Positions 16,822 through 23,591 of a stretch of 64,000 nucleotides of DNA are shown here, in pieces. Each line of letters opens with the position of its first letter. Within the stretch, counting starts at the first letter, position 1. This stretch comes from Oscillospiraceae bacterium. Its GTDB lineage: Bacteria > Bacillota > Clostridia > Oscillospirales > Ruminococcaceae. The notes under the pieces were generated by a model, which was not told the origin of the DNA, ran no database searches, and saw only the letters and a program-made list of their open reading frames with translations. The stretch covers positions 3,162,001-3,226,000 of the forward strand of contig BQOK01000001.1 of NCBI GenBank assembly GCA_022835495.1, read 5' to 3'. The position numbers were made by a program, and so were the translations under genes.

Positions 16822-17244
16822 TTATTCGATGTCCACCCGCATGGTGATGGTGGTGCCCACCCCCACGGTGGATTCAATGGCAAACGCATCGGAATACTTT
16901 TTCATGTTGGGCAGGCCCATGCCCGCGCCAAAGCCCAGGTCCCGCACCTCGGCCGAGGCGGTGCTCCACCCCTCGCTCATGGCAAGCTCAATGTTGGGAA
17001 TGCCCGGCCCGTGATCGGTCAGCACCATACTCACCCAGTCGTCGGCCACGGTCACGGCGATCTCGCCGCCCCCGGCGTGGATGGCCAGGTTGATCTCGCC
17101 CTCGTACAGCGCAATGGCCACCCTGCGCACCGCGCCGGCGGGCAGCCCCAGCTTTTTCAGCCGCGTCTTCAGGTCGGCGCTGGCCTCGCCCGCGCGGGTA
17201 AAATCGTCGCCGGGCACAGTGTACGCAAGGCAGATGGGTTCCAT
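16822..17244 (-). CDS. Anti-sigma-factor-like GHKL ATP-binding protein
   Basis: The 140-residue protein consists only of a GHKL ATPase domain similar to RsbW/SpoIIAB kinases. It has an N box (YEGEINLAIHAG, 47-58), a G1 box (DHGPGIP, 77-83) and a G2 region (GFGAGMGLPNMKKYSD, 104-119). RsbW-type proteins phosphorylate a serine on a partner or hold a sigma factor. None is encoded nearby, so the output is unknown. The ATG overlaps the stop codon of the DRTGG gene by one base. Start chosen at 17244 because the longer upstream frame overlaps that gene and is not protein-like. Confidence 0.82.
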   Translation of the reverse strand: MEPICLAYTVPGDDFTRAGEASADLKTRLKKLGLPAGAVRRVAIALYEGEINLAIHAGGGEIAVTVADDWVSMVLTDHGPGIPNIELAMSEGWSTASAEVRDLGFGAGMGLPNMKKYSDAFAIESTVGVGTTITMRVDIE

Positions 17245-17594
17245 CACGTGATGCTCCCTCCCCGCAGGCCGCAGCCGTACAAGATCCCGCAGGCCGAGAA
17301 CATGGGCAGGCTCGTGCCCAGCACCGCAATGTCCAGCCGCTCGGCCATCTTCACCAGCTCCTCGCCCGGCTTTTTGCCCCGCACAAACACGATGCACAAA
17401 ATATCCATCATGTCGGCGGTGCGCACCACCTGGGGGTTGTTCAGCCCGGTCAGCAGCACGCCCTGGTCCTTCACATAGGCCAGCACGTCGCTCATCATAT
17501 CGCTGCCGCAGGCCGCATGCACCTGGGTTTCCAGATCAGCGCCGGGGGTAAGCAGTTCGGCTTCCAGGGCCTGCATCACTTCGCGGATGGTCAT
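17244..17594 (-). CDS. DRTGG-domain protein (second copy)
   Basis: A 116-residue DRTGG-type protein, the first gene of the leftward operon. It includes a beta/alpha core (GVLLTGLNNPQVVRTADMMD, then LCIVFVRGKKPGEELV) and a glycine-rich end. Paralogous to the product at 15143-15472. The ATG at 17594 follows GGGGAGGAAC; a longer open frame upstream has atypical composition and crosses the promoter, so it was rejected. The order DRTGG, GHKL ATPase, HydS, DRTGG, PHP suggests one signalling unit. Confidence 0.78.
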   Translation of the reverse strand: MTIREVMQALEAELLTPGADLETQVHAACGSDMMSDVLAYVKDQGVLLTGLNNPQVVRTADMMDILCIVFVRGKKPGEELVKMAERLDIAVLGTSLPMFSACGILYGCGLRGGSIT

Positions 17595-17648
17595 GGCACG
17601 TTCCTCCCCTTTTGTACCGGCGCGGGCGCGCCGGTTTCCTCTTTTTAA

Positions 17649-17677
17649 ATTATAAAGGAAAGGCCGGTGCCGCGCAA
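17649..17677 (-). promoter_or_regulatory. Promoter of the sensory-hydrogenase operon
   Basis: On the minus strand TTGCGC (17672-17677) and a perfect TATAAT (17649-17654) are separated by 17 bases, 55 bases upstream of the first ATG. It lies back to back with the catalytic hydrogenase promoter. Confidence 0.75.
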
Positions 17678-17746
17678 GCGTCTGCCCCGGAATATCCCCC
17701 GTGTTTTTTACCAGTTTTTTCACTCGATTTTCTACAGTTTTGGACA

Positions 17747-17796
17747 AAGTAAGTCAGAACTAACTTGTCGTTTTTCTAACAGGTTTCTGTTATAAT
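17747..17796 (+). promoter_or_regulatory. Promoter and operator-like palindromes of the HydCBA operon
   Basis: A perfect TATAAT at 17791-17796 has only a weak -35 (TCGTTT at 17 bases or TTGTCG at 20 bases), so an activator may be needed. Two inverted repeats lie here: AAGTAAGT/ACTAACTT (17747-17766, one mismatch) upstream of the -35 region, and a perfect TAACAG-GTTT-CTGTTA (17777-17792) abutting the -10 box. Hydrogenase genes in Clostridia are often controlled by the NADH sensor Rex, but these sites match a Rex box only partly. Confidence 0.6.
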
Positions 17797-17806
17797 TATT
17801 TCATAT

Positions 17807-17840
17807 GGGCAAACGGGCCGCGCTGGCCGCCCGTTTGCCC
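17807..17840 (+). other. 5' leader hairpin of the hydrogenase operon
   Basis: A perfect 11-bp stem (GGGCAAACGGG at 17807-17817 with its complement at 17830-17840) sits between the -10 box and the ribosome binding site (AGGAGG at 17852-17857). No T run follows, so an mRNA-stabilising or translational element is more likely than a terminator. Confidence 0.6.
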
Positions 17841-17863
17841 AACTTTCTTTCAGGAGGTATACT

Positions 17864-18355
17864 ATGAGGCATTTTTCCACTGTGCCCTTTTCCGGCACAA
17901 AGGAGCAGGAAGAACAGCTCACCACCTGGCTGCAGGAAAACAAGGACATGCCCGGCGTGGTGATGCCCGCCCTGCAAAAAGCCCAGGAGATCTACGGCTA
18001 CCTGCCCATTGAGGTGCAGCGCATGGTGGCCGACGCGCTGGATAAGCCCCTGGCCGAAATTTACGGCGTGGCGACCTTTTACTCCCAGTTCAGCCTCTCG
18101 CCCAAGGGCCGCTACCGCATCAGCGTGTGCCTGGGCACCGCCTGTTATGTAAAGGGCAGCGGCGTATTGTATGAGCAGCTGCAGGAAAAGCTGGGCATCG
18201 CCGGCGGCGAGTGCACGCTGGACGGCCGCTTCAGCCTGGACGCCTGCCGCTGCGTGGGCGCCTGCGGCCTGGCCCCCGTCATGATGGTCAACGACGAGGT
18301 ATACGGCCGGCTCACGGTCGACGATCTGGACGGCATTTTGGCCAAATACCGGTAA
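17864..18355 (+). CDS. hydC: Electron-bifurcating hydrogenase subunit HydC (NuoE-like)
   Basis: The 163-residue protein has a helical N-terminus and a thioredoxin-like [2Fe-2S] domain. The four ligands C89, C94, C130 and C134 follow the NuoE pattern CxxxxC...CxxxC. In HydABC complexes this subunit relays electrons beside the flavin subunit HydB. It is the first gene of the rightward operon, with an ideal AGGAGG ribosome binding site seven bases before the ATG. Confidence 0.92.
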   Translation: MRHFSTVPFSGTKEQEEQLTTWLQENKDMPGVVMPALQKAQEIYGYLPIEVQRMVADALDKPLAEIYGVATFYSQFSLSPKGRYRISVCLGTACYVKGSGVLYEQLQEKLGIAGGECTLDGRFSLDACRCVGACGLAPVMMVNDEVYGRLTVDDLDGILAKYR

Positions 18356-18382
18356 CGGCAGGCAGAAAGGCAGGTCCCAGCC

Positions 18383-18940
18383 ATGCAGGAACTCTCGATG
18401 AACGTGCTGGACATCGCGCAGAATTCGGTGGACGCGGGGGCGAGCCTCATCCAGATCAGCCTGTGCATCGCCACCGCGCAAAAGCGCATGACCCTCACCA
18501 TTGCCGACAACGGGCGCGGCATGCCGGCCGAGTTTGCAGCCCGGGTGACCGACCCGTTCTGCACCAGCCGCACCAGCCGCAGGGTGGGCCTGGGGCTGCC
18601 GTTTTTAAAAATGGCGGCCGAGCTCACGGGCGGCTCGCTCTCCCTTGAAAGCGAGCCGGGCAAAGGCACCCGCGTGTGCGCGGTGTTCACCCTCGGCCAC
18701 ATCGACCTGGCCCCGCTGGGGGATATGTCCTCCACCGTGTCGGGCCTGATCCAGTGCAACCCCACCCTTGATTTTGTCTATACCGTCGAGGCCGACGGCG
18801 AGCGCTTTTGCGCCGACACCCGCCAGCTGCGCGAGGTGCTCGAGGGCGTGAGCCTGGCCGAGCCGGAGATCGCGCTCTGGGTGCGGGACTACCTGCAGGA
18901 AAACACCTATCATCTTTTACAAAGGAGCAACGCTGTATGA
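18383..18940 (+). CDS. GHKL ATP-binding protein in the hydrogenase operon
   Basis: The 185-residue protein has a GHKL ATPase domain in its first 110 residues (N14 in QNSVDAG; DNGRGMP at 42-48; GLGLPFLK at 69-76; a GKGT strand) and a C-terminal tail of about 75 residues without a recognised fold. A kinase-like ATPase between HydC and HydB recurs in clostridial hydrogenase operons; it is not a subunit of the purified complexes I know of. A regulatory role, possibly paired with the HydS operon next door, is inferred. Its stop overlaps the next start (ATGA). Confidence 0.82.
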   Translation: MQELSMNVLDIAQNSVDAGASLIQISLCIATAQKRMTLTIADNGRGMPAEFAARVTDPFCTSRTSRRVGLGLPFLKMAAELTGGSLSLESEPGKGTRVCAVFTLGHIDLAPLGDMSSTVSGLIQCNPTLDFVYTVEADGERFCADTRQLREVLEGVSLAEPEIALWVRDYLQENTYHLLQRSNAV

Positions 18941-19308
18941 AAAGTTTACAGGAACTGGCCGCCATCCGGGACCGGATGAAACAGACTGTGCAGACCCGCG
19001 AGCTCTCGCCGGACTGCACCCGTGTGGTGGTGGGCATGGCCACCTGCGGCATCGCCGCAGGCGCGCGCCCGGTGCTGAACGCCTTTACCGAACAGATCGC
19101 CCGGCGCGACCTTGCAAACGTCATGGTCACCCAGACCGGCTGCATTGGCTTTTGCCAGTACGAGCCCATCGTCGAGGTGTTCCGCCCCGGCGAGGAAAAG
19201 GTCACCTACATCCGCATGAACCCGGAAAAGGCAGCCCGCGTGGTCTCCGAACACCTGGTGGGCGGCAAGCCGGTGCTGGAATTCACCATCGGCCACGCGC
19301 AGCGATAA
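18937..19308 (+). CDS. Thioredoxin-like [2Fe-2S] ferredoxin
   Basis: The 123-residue protein is a thioredoxin-like [2Fe-2S] ferredoxin with C37 in MATCGIAAGA, and C69 and C73 in QTGCIGFCQYEP; C27 may be the fourth ligand. Equivalent small proteins lie between hydC and hydB in many Clostridia, and the N-terminal domain of HydB is a paralogue. It may pass electrons within the complex or be an accessory donor. The ATG at 18937 overlaps the previous stop by four bases and follows AAAGGAGC. Confidence 0.85.
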   Translation: MKSLQELAAIRDRMKQTVQTRELSPDCTRVVVGMATCGIAAGARPVLNAFTEQIARRDLANVMVTQTGCIGFCQYEPIVEVFRPGEEKVTYIRMNPEKAARVVSEHLVGGKPVLEFTIGHAQR

Positions 19309-19320
19309 GGAGGGAATGGA

Positions 19321-21114
19321 ATGTATAGATGCCATGTAATGATCTGCGGCGGCACCGGCTGCACCTCTTCCGGCAGCGACAAGGTGGCCAAGGCCTTTGA
19401 GACCCAGATCATGGCCGCCGACCTGGAAAATGAAGTAAAGGTCATCCGCACCGGCTGCTTTGGCCTGTGCGCGCTGGGCCCCATCGTGGTGGTCTACCCC
19501 GAGGGCAGCTTTTACAGCATGGTCAAGCCCGAGGACGTGCCCGAGATCGTCAGCGAGCACCTGCTCAAGGGCCGGCCGGTCACCCGCCTTTTGTACGACG
19601 AGACCGTCACCGAGGACAACGCCGTCAAAAGCCTCGAGCAGACCTCCTTTTACAACAAGCAAAAGCGGGTGGCGCTGCGCAACTGCGGCGTCATCAACCC
19701 CGAGAGCATCGAGGAATACATCGGCTTCGACGGCTACGCCGCCCTGGGCAAGGCCCTCACCGAAATGACCCCGGACGGGGTCATCCAGACCGTGCTGGAT
19801 TCCGGCCTGCGCGGGCGCGGCGGCGGCGGCTTCCCCACCGGGCGCAAATGGCAGCTGGCCTGCGCCGACCGGGGCAAGGTACAGAAGTACGTGTGCTGCA
19901 ACGCCGACGAGGGCGACCCGGGCGCCTTTATGGACCGCAGCGTATTGGAGGGCGACCCCCACTGCGTGATCGAGGCCATGGCCATCGCGGGCTATGCCAT
20001 CGGGGCCGACAAGGGCTACATCTACGTGCGGGCCGAGTACCCCATCGCGGTCAAGCGGCTGCAGATCGCCATCCACCAGGCCCGCAAGTACGGCCTGCTG
20101 GGCAAGGACATTTTCGGCACCGGCTTTGACTTCGACATCGAGATCAAGCTGGGCGCCGGCGCGTTCGTCTGCGGCGAGGAGACCGCCCTTATGACCAGCA
20201 TCGAGGGCTGCCGCGGCGAGCCCCGGCCCCGCCCGCCCTTCCCGGCCAAAAAGGGCCTGTTCGGCCGCCCCACCATCCTCAACAACGTCGAGACCTACGC
20301 CAACATCCCCCAGATCATCTTAAAGGGCGCCGACTGGTTCCGCAGCATGGGCACCCCCACAAGCCCCGGCACCAAGGTGTTCGCGCTGGGCGGCAAGATC
20401 AAAAACACCGGCCTGGTGGAGGTCCCCATGGGCACCACCCTGCGCGAGATCGTCGAGGAGATCGGCGGCGGCATCCCCGGCGGCAAAAAGTTCAAGGCCG
20501 CCCAGACCGGCGGCCCTTCGGGCGGCTGCATCCCGGCCGAACTCATCGACACCCCCATCGACTACGATAACCTGCTGCGCATCGGCAGCATGATGGGCTC
20601 CGGCGGCCTGATCGTTATGGACGAGGACACCTGCATGGTGGACATCGCCAAGTTCTTTTTGGAGTTCACGGTGGACGAATCCTGCGGCAAGTGCACCCCC
20701 TGCCGGGTGGGCACCAAGCGCCTTTTGGAGCTGCTGGAAAAGATCACCGAGGGCAAGGGCACCATGCGGGACCTGGAGCGCATCGAGGAGCTGGCCCAGT
20801 TCATCAAGGACAACAGCCTGTGCGGCCTGGGGCAGACCGCCCCGAACCCGGTGCTCTCCACCCTGCACTACTTCCGCGACGAATACTTAGCCCACATCCA
20901 GGATAAATACTGCCCCGCCGGCGTGTGTAAGGCCCTCCTGATCTACAAAATCGACGAGGCCAAGTGCCGCGGCTGTACCCTCTGCGCCCGCAACTGCCCC
21001 GCCGGCGCCATCAACGGCAGCGTGCGCACCCCCCACAACATCGATCCCCTCAAGTGCATCAAGTGCGGCGCCTGCATCGACTCCTGCCGCTTCGGCGCGA
21101 TCAGCAAGGGTTAA
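19321..21114 (+). CDS. hydB: Electron-bifurcating hydrogenase subunit HydB (NuoF-like)
   Basis: The 597-residue flavoprotein subunit binds NAD(H) and FMN. Domains in order: an N-terminal [2Fe-2S] thioredoxin-like domain (C9, C14, C46, C50), the FMN/NADH-binding core (RGRGGGGFPTGRKW near 164-177, NADEGDPGAF near 194), an SLBB segment, the [4Fe-4S] site in ESCGKCTPCR and a C-terminal pair of [4Fe-4S] motifs (CRGCTLCARNCP and CIKCGACIDSC). This full set, including the C-terminal ferredoxin, is that of bifurcating HydB rather than respiratory NuoF. It couples NADH and reduced ferredoxin oxidation to H2 formation or the reverse. Confidence 0.95.
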   Translation: MYRCHVMICGGTGCTSSGSDKVAKAFETQIMAADLENEVKVIRTGCFGLCALGPIVVVYPEGSFYSMVKPEDVPEIVSEHLLKGRPVTRLLYDETVTEDNAVKSLEQTSFYNKQKRVALRNCGVINPESIEEYIGFDGYAALGKALTEMTPDGVIQTVLDSGLRGRGGGGFPTGRKWQLACADRGKVQKYVCCNADEGDPGAFMDRSVLEGDPHCVIEAMAIAGYAIGADKGYIYVRAEYPIAVKRLQIAIHQARKYGLLGKDIFGTGFDFDIEIKLGAGAFVCGEETALMTSIEGCRGEPRPRPPFPAKKGLFGRPTILNNVETYANIPQIILKGADWFRSMGTPTSPGTKVFALGGKIKNTGLVEVPMGTTLREIVEEIGGGIPGGKKFKAAQTGGPSGGCIPAELIDTPIDYDNLLRIGSMMGSGGLIVMDEDTCMVDIAKFFLEFTVDESCGKCTPCRVGTKRLLELLEKITEGKGTMRDLERIEELAQFIKDNSLCGLGQTAPNPVLSTLHYFRDEYLAHIQDKYCPAGVCKALLIYKIDEAKCRGCTLCARNCPAGAINGSVRTPHNIDPLKCIKCGACIDSCRFGAISKG

Positions 21115-21131
21115 AGGAGGACGCGAGATAA

Positions 21132-22886
21132 ATGGAAATGGTAAACTTAAAGATCAACAATGTGCCCTGTCAGGCGCCGGCGGGCTCCACCGTGCTGGAG
21201 GCCGCCCACCAGATCGGCATCACCATCCCCACCCTTTGCTACCTGAAGGAGATCCAGCGCGTAAACGGCGCCTGCCGTGTGTGCGTGGTGGAGGTAAAGG
21301 GTGCCAAAAGCCTGCTGCCCGCCTGTGTGTACCCGGTCAGCGAGGGCATGGAGGTGTTCACCAACACCCCCAAGGTGCAGGCCGCCCGCAAGACCAACCT
21401 GGAGCTCATCCTCTCCACCCACAACCAGGACTGCATGAGCTGCGTGCGCAGCGGCGACTGCGAGCTGCTGCGCCTGTGCAAGCAGTACGGGGTCGATAAA
21501 TCCAACTGCTTTGAGGGCGTATTGCCCGAGCGGCAGGACGACTACAGCGCCCTTCACCTGGTAAAGGATAACTCCAAGTGCATCATCTGCCGCCGCTGCA
21601 TCTCCACCTGCGCCGAGAACCAAGGCGTGGGGGTCATCAACGTGGTGGAGCGGGGCTTCAACACCCATATCGCCTGCGCCTTCGAGGGCAAGCTGGCCGA
21701 TTCCACCTGCATCGGCTGCGGCCAGTGCATCAATGTGTGCCCCACCGGCGCTCTGGTAGAGCGCGACGACACCGGCAAGGTGTGGGAGGCTCTGGGCGAC
21801 CCCACCCGCCACGTGATTGTGCAGACCGCCCCCAGCGTGCGCGCGGCCCTGGGCGAAGAGTTCGGGTATCCCATCGGCACCAACGTGCAGGGCAAAATGG
21901 TGGCCGCGCTGCGCCGCATGGGCTTTGCCGGCGTGTTCGACACCGACTTTGCCGCCGATATGACCATCATGGAAGAGGCCACCGAATTTTTGAGCCGGGT
22001 GAAAGAGGGCGGCGCACTGCCCCTCATCACCAGCTGCAGCCCGGGCTGGGTGCGCTACTGCGAGACCTTCCACCCGGACTTCCTCCCCAATCTCTCCAGC
22101 TGCAAGTCCCCCCAGCAGATGTTCGGCGCGCTCAGCAAGACCTACTACGCTGAAAAAATGGGCATCGACCCGCGCGATATCTTCTGCGTCAGCGTCATGC
22201 CCTGCACCGCCAAAAAGCTGGAGATCGGCAGGGGCGACCAGTGCGCCGCGGGCGAGGGCATTCCGGATGTGGACGTGTCCATCACCACCCGCGAGCTGGC
22301 CCGCATGATCCACCGCTCCGGCCTGCGCTTCAGCGATCTGCCGGACGAAGAATTCGACCCCGCCATGGGCGAGGCCTCGGGCGCCGGGCACATCTTCGGC
22401 GCCACCGGCGGCGTGATGGAGGCCGCCCTGCGCACCGCTGTGGAAACTCTCACCGGCCAGCCCGTGGAGCCTGTGGAATTCACCGACGTACGCGGCACCA
22501 AGGGCGTCAAGGAGGCCTCCTACGAGGTCGCGGGCATGACCCTGCGCGTCTGTGTGGTCAGCGGCACGGCCAACGCCGGCAGGGTGCTGGATATGGTCCG
22601 CAAGGGCGAGGCGCAGTACGATTTCATCGAGATCATGGCCTGCCCGGGCGGCTGCGTCAACGGGGGCGGCCAGCCCATCCAGCCCGCGCCCGTGCGCAAC
22701 TTCACCGACATCAAGGCCCTGCGCGCCAAGGCCCTGTACGACCAGGACGCCGCCAGCGGCCTGCGCCGCAGCCATGAAAACCCGCTGGTCAAAAAGGTGT
22801 ACGCCGAATATCTGGGCGAGCCGGGCGGCGAAAAGGCCCACCACATTCTGCACACCACCTACCAAAAGCGCGAAAAGCTGTATTGA
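21132..22886 (+). CDS. hydA: Electron-bifurcating [FeFe]-hydrogenase catalytic subunit HydA
   Basis: The 584-residue subunit has an N-terminal [2Fe-2S] domain (C36, C48, C51, C65), a His-Cys3 [4Fe-4S] motif (H97, C101, C104, C110), two ferredoxin [4Fe-4S] motifs (C150-C160 and C193-C203) and the H-cluster domain. L1 reads T300-S-C302-S303-P, L2 has C358 in MPCTAKK, and L3 has C504 and C508 in MACPGGCVNGGGQP. Serine replaces the second cysteine of the usual TSCCP, and C324 stands just before KSPQQM. This modular form fits trimeric NADH/ferredoxin-dependent enzymes. HydE, HydF and HydG maturases are not in the window. Last gene of the operon. Confidence 0.95.
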   Translation: MEMVNLKINNVPCQAPAGSTVLEAAHQIGITIPTLCYLKEIQRVNGACRVCVVEVKGAKSLLPACVYPVSEGMEVFTNTPKVQAARKTNLELILSTHNQDCMSCVRSGDCELLRLCKQYGVDKSNCFEGVLPERQDDYSALHLVKDNSKCIICRRCISTCAENQGVGVINVVERGFNTHIACAFEGKLADSTCIGCGQCINVCPTGALVERDDTGKVWEALGDPTRHVIVQTAPSVRAALGEEFGYPIGTNVQGKMVAALRRMGFAGVFDTDFAADMTIMEEATEFLSRVKEGGALPLITSCSPGWVRYCETFHPDFLPNLSSCKSPQQMFGALSKTYYAEKMGIDPRDIFCVSVMPCTAKKLEIGRGDQCAAGEGIPDVDVSITTRELARMIHRSGLRFSDLPDEEFDPAMGEASGAGHIFGATGGVMEAALRTAVETLTGQPVEPVEFTDVRGTKGVKEASYEVAGMTLRVCVVSGTANAGRVLDMVRKGEAQYDFIEIMACPGGCVNGGGQPIQPAPVRNFTDIKALRAKALYDQDAASGLRRSHENPLVKKVYAEYLGEPGGEKAHHILHTTYQKREKLY

Positions 22887-22901
22887 TCCCCTCCCGAACA
22901 C

Positions 22902-22934
22902 ACAAAGGGCACGGCCGGCGGCCGTGCCCTTTGT
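22902..22934 (+). terminator. Hydrogenase operon terminator
   Basis: A perfect 14-bp stem (ACAAAGGGCACGGC with 22921-22934) with a 5-base loop follows the hydA stop codon. The T-rich tail is short. Confidence 0.8.
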
Positions 22935-22935
22935 C

Positions 22936-22964
22936 TTGCGTTTCAGCGCGCTCCCTGTTATAGT
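22936..22964 (+). promoter_or_regulatory. Promoter of the acetyltransferase gene
   Basis: TTGCGT (22936-22941), a 17-base spacer and TATAGT (22959-22964) lie directly after the hydrogenase terminator. Confidence 0.65.
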
Positions 22965-23003
22965 GGGTTCATGGATCTTTTCGGGCCAGAAAGGAGGCTT
23001 TTT

Positions 23004-23585
23004 ATGACCGAACGCGAAAAAATGCTGGCCGGCCTGCAGTACGACTGCGGCGACCCCGAATTGCTGGACCGCTGGCACCTGGCCAGGGCGCTGACCCTGC
23101 GCTACAACCAAACCGACTCCCGCGACTCCCGCGCGCAGCGCGCGCTGCTCTCCCAGCTATTGGGGGGCATGGGCGAAAATCTGTGGATCACCCCGCCTTT
23201 TTATGTGGACTACGGCAGCAATATCTATTTTGCCGAAAACTGCGAGGTGAACCTGAACTGTACCTTTCAGGACTGCAATCGCATCACCATCGGCAAAAAC
23301 GCGCTGATCGGCCCCAACGTGCAAATTTACACTGCTTTCCATCCCACAAACGCCGCCGATCGACTGGGCGTGCCCTGCGCAGGCGGGTTTGCCTTTGCCG
23401 TCGGTTACACCGCTCCCGTCACCATCGGCGACAATGTGTGGCTGGGCGGCGGCGCAATCCTGCTGCCCGGCGTCACCATCGGCAGCAATGTGGTGATCGG
23501 CGCCGGCAGCGTTGTCACCCGCGATATCCCCTCAAATACCGTGGCCGCGGGCAATCCCTGCCGCGTCCTGCGGCAGAACGGCTGA
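23004..23585 (+). CDS. Maltose/galactoside O-acetyltransferase-like hexapeptide protein
   Basis: The 193-residue protein has an N-terminal helical maltose-acetyltransferase domain (from REKMLAGLQYDC) and a left-handed beta helix with repeated hexapeptides (ITIGKNALIGPNV, VTIGDNVWLGGGA, VTIGSNVVIGAGSVV). It transfers acetyl from acetyl-CoA to a sugar hydroxyl. His in AFHPTN is the likely catalytic base. The start with AGAAAGGAGG upstream was preferred to an earlier in-frame ATG that overlaps the promoter region. Confidence 0.9.
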   Translation: MTEREKMLAGLQYDCGDPELLDRWHLARALTLRYNQTDSRDSRAQRALLSQLLGGMGENLWITPPFYVDYGSNIYFAENCEVNLNCTFQDCNRITIGKNALIGPNVQIYTAFHPTNAADRLGVPCAGGFAFAVGYTAPVTIGDNVWLGGGAILLPGVTIGSNVVIGAGSVVTRDIPSNTVAAGNPCRVLRQNG

Positions 23586-23591
23586 AGCGCC

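Noticed and set aside
15799-17478. 559-codon plus-strand frame opposite the sensory hydrogenase genes
   Set aside because: Crosses several real genes on the other strand and has His/Gln/Gly-rich shadow composition.
17747-17796. Canonical Rex operator for the hydrogenase promoter
   Set aside because: The palindromes do not match TTGTTAA-N4-TTAACAA well enough to assign Rex.
21147-23111. 654-codon minus-strand open frame opposite hydA
   Set aside because: Shadow of a well-identified hydrogenase gene; translation is Ala/Gly/His-rich with no domain.
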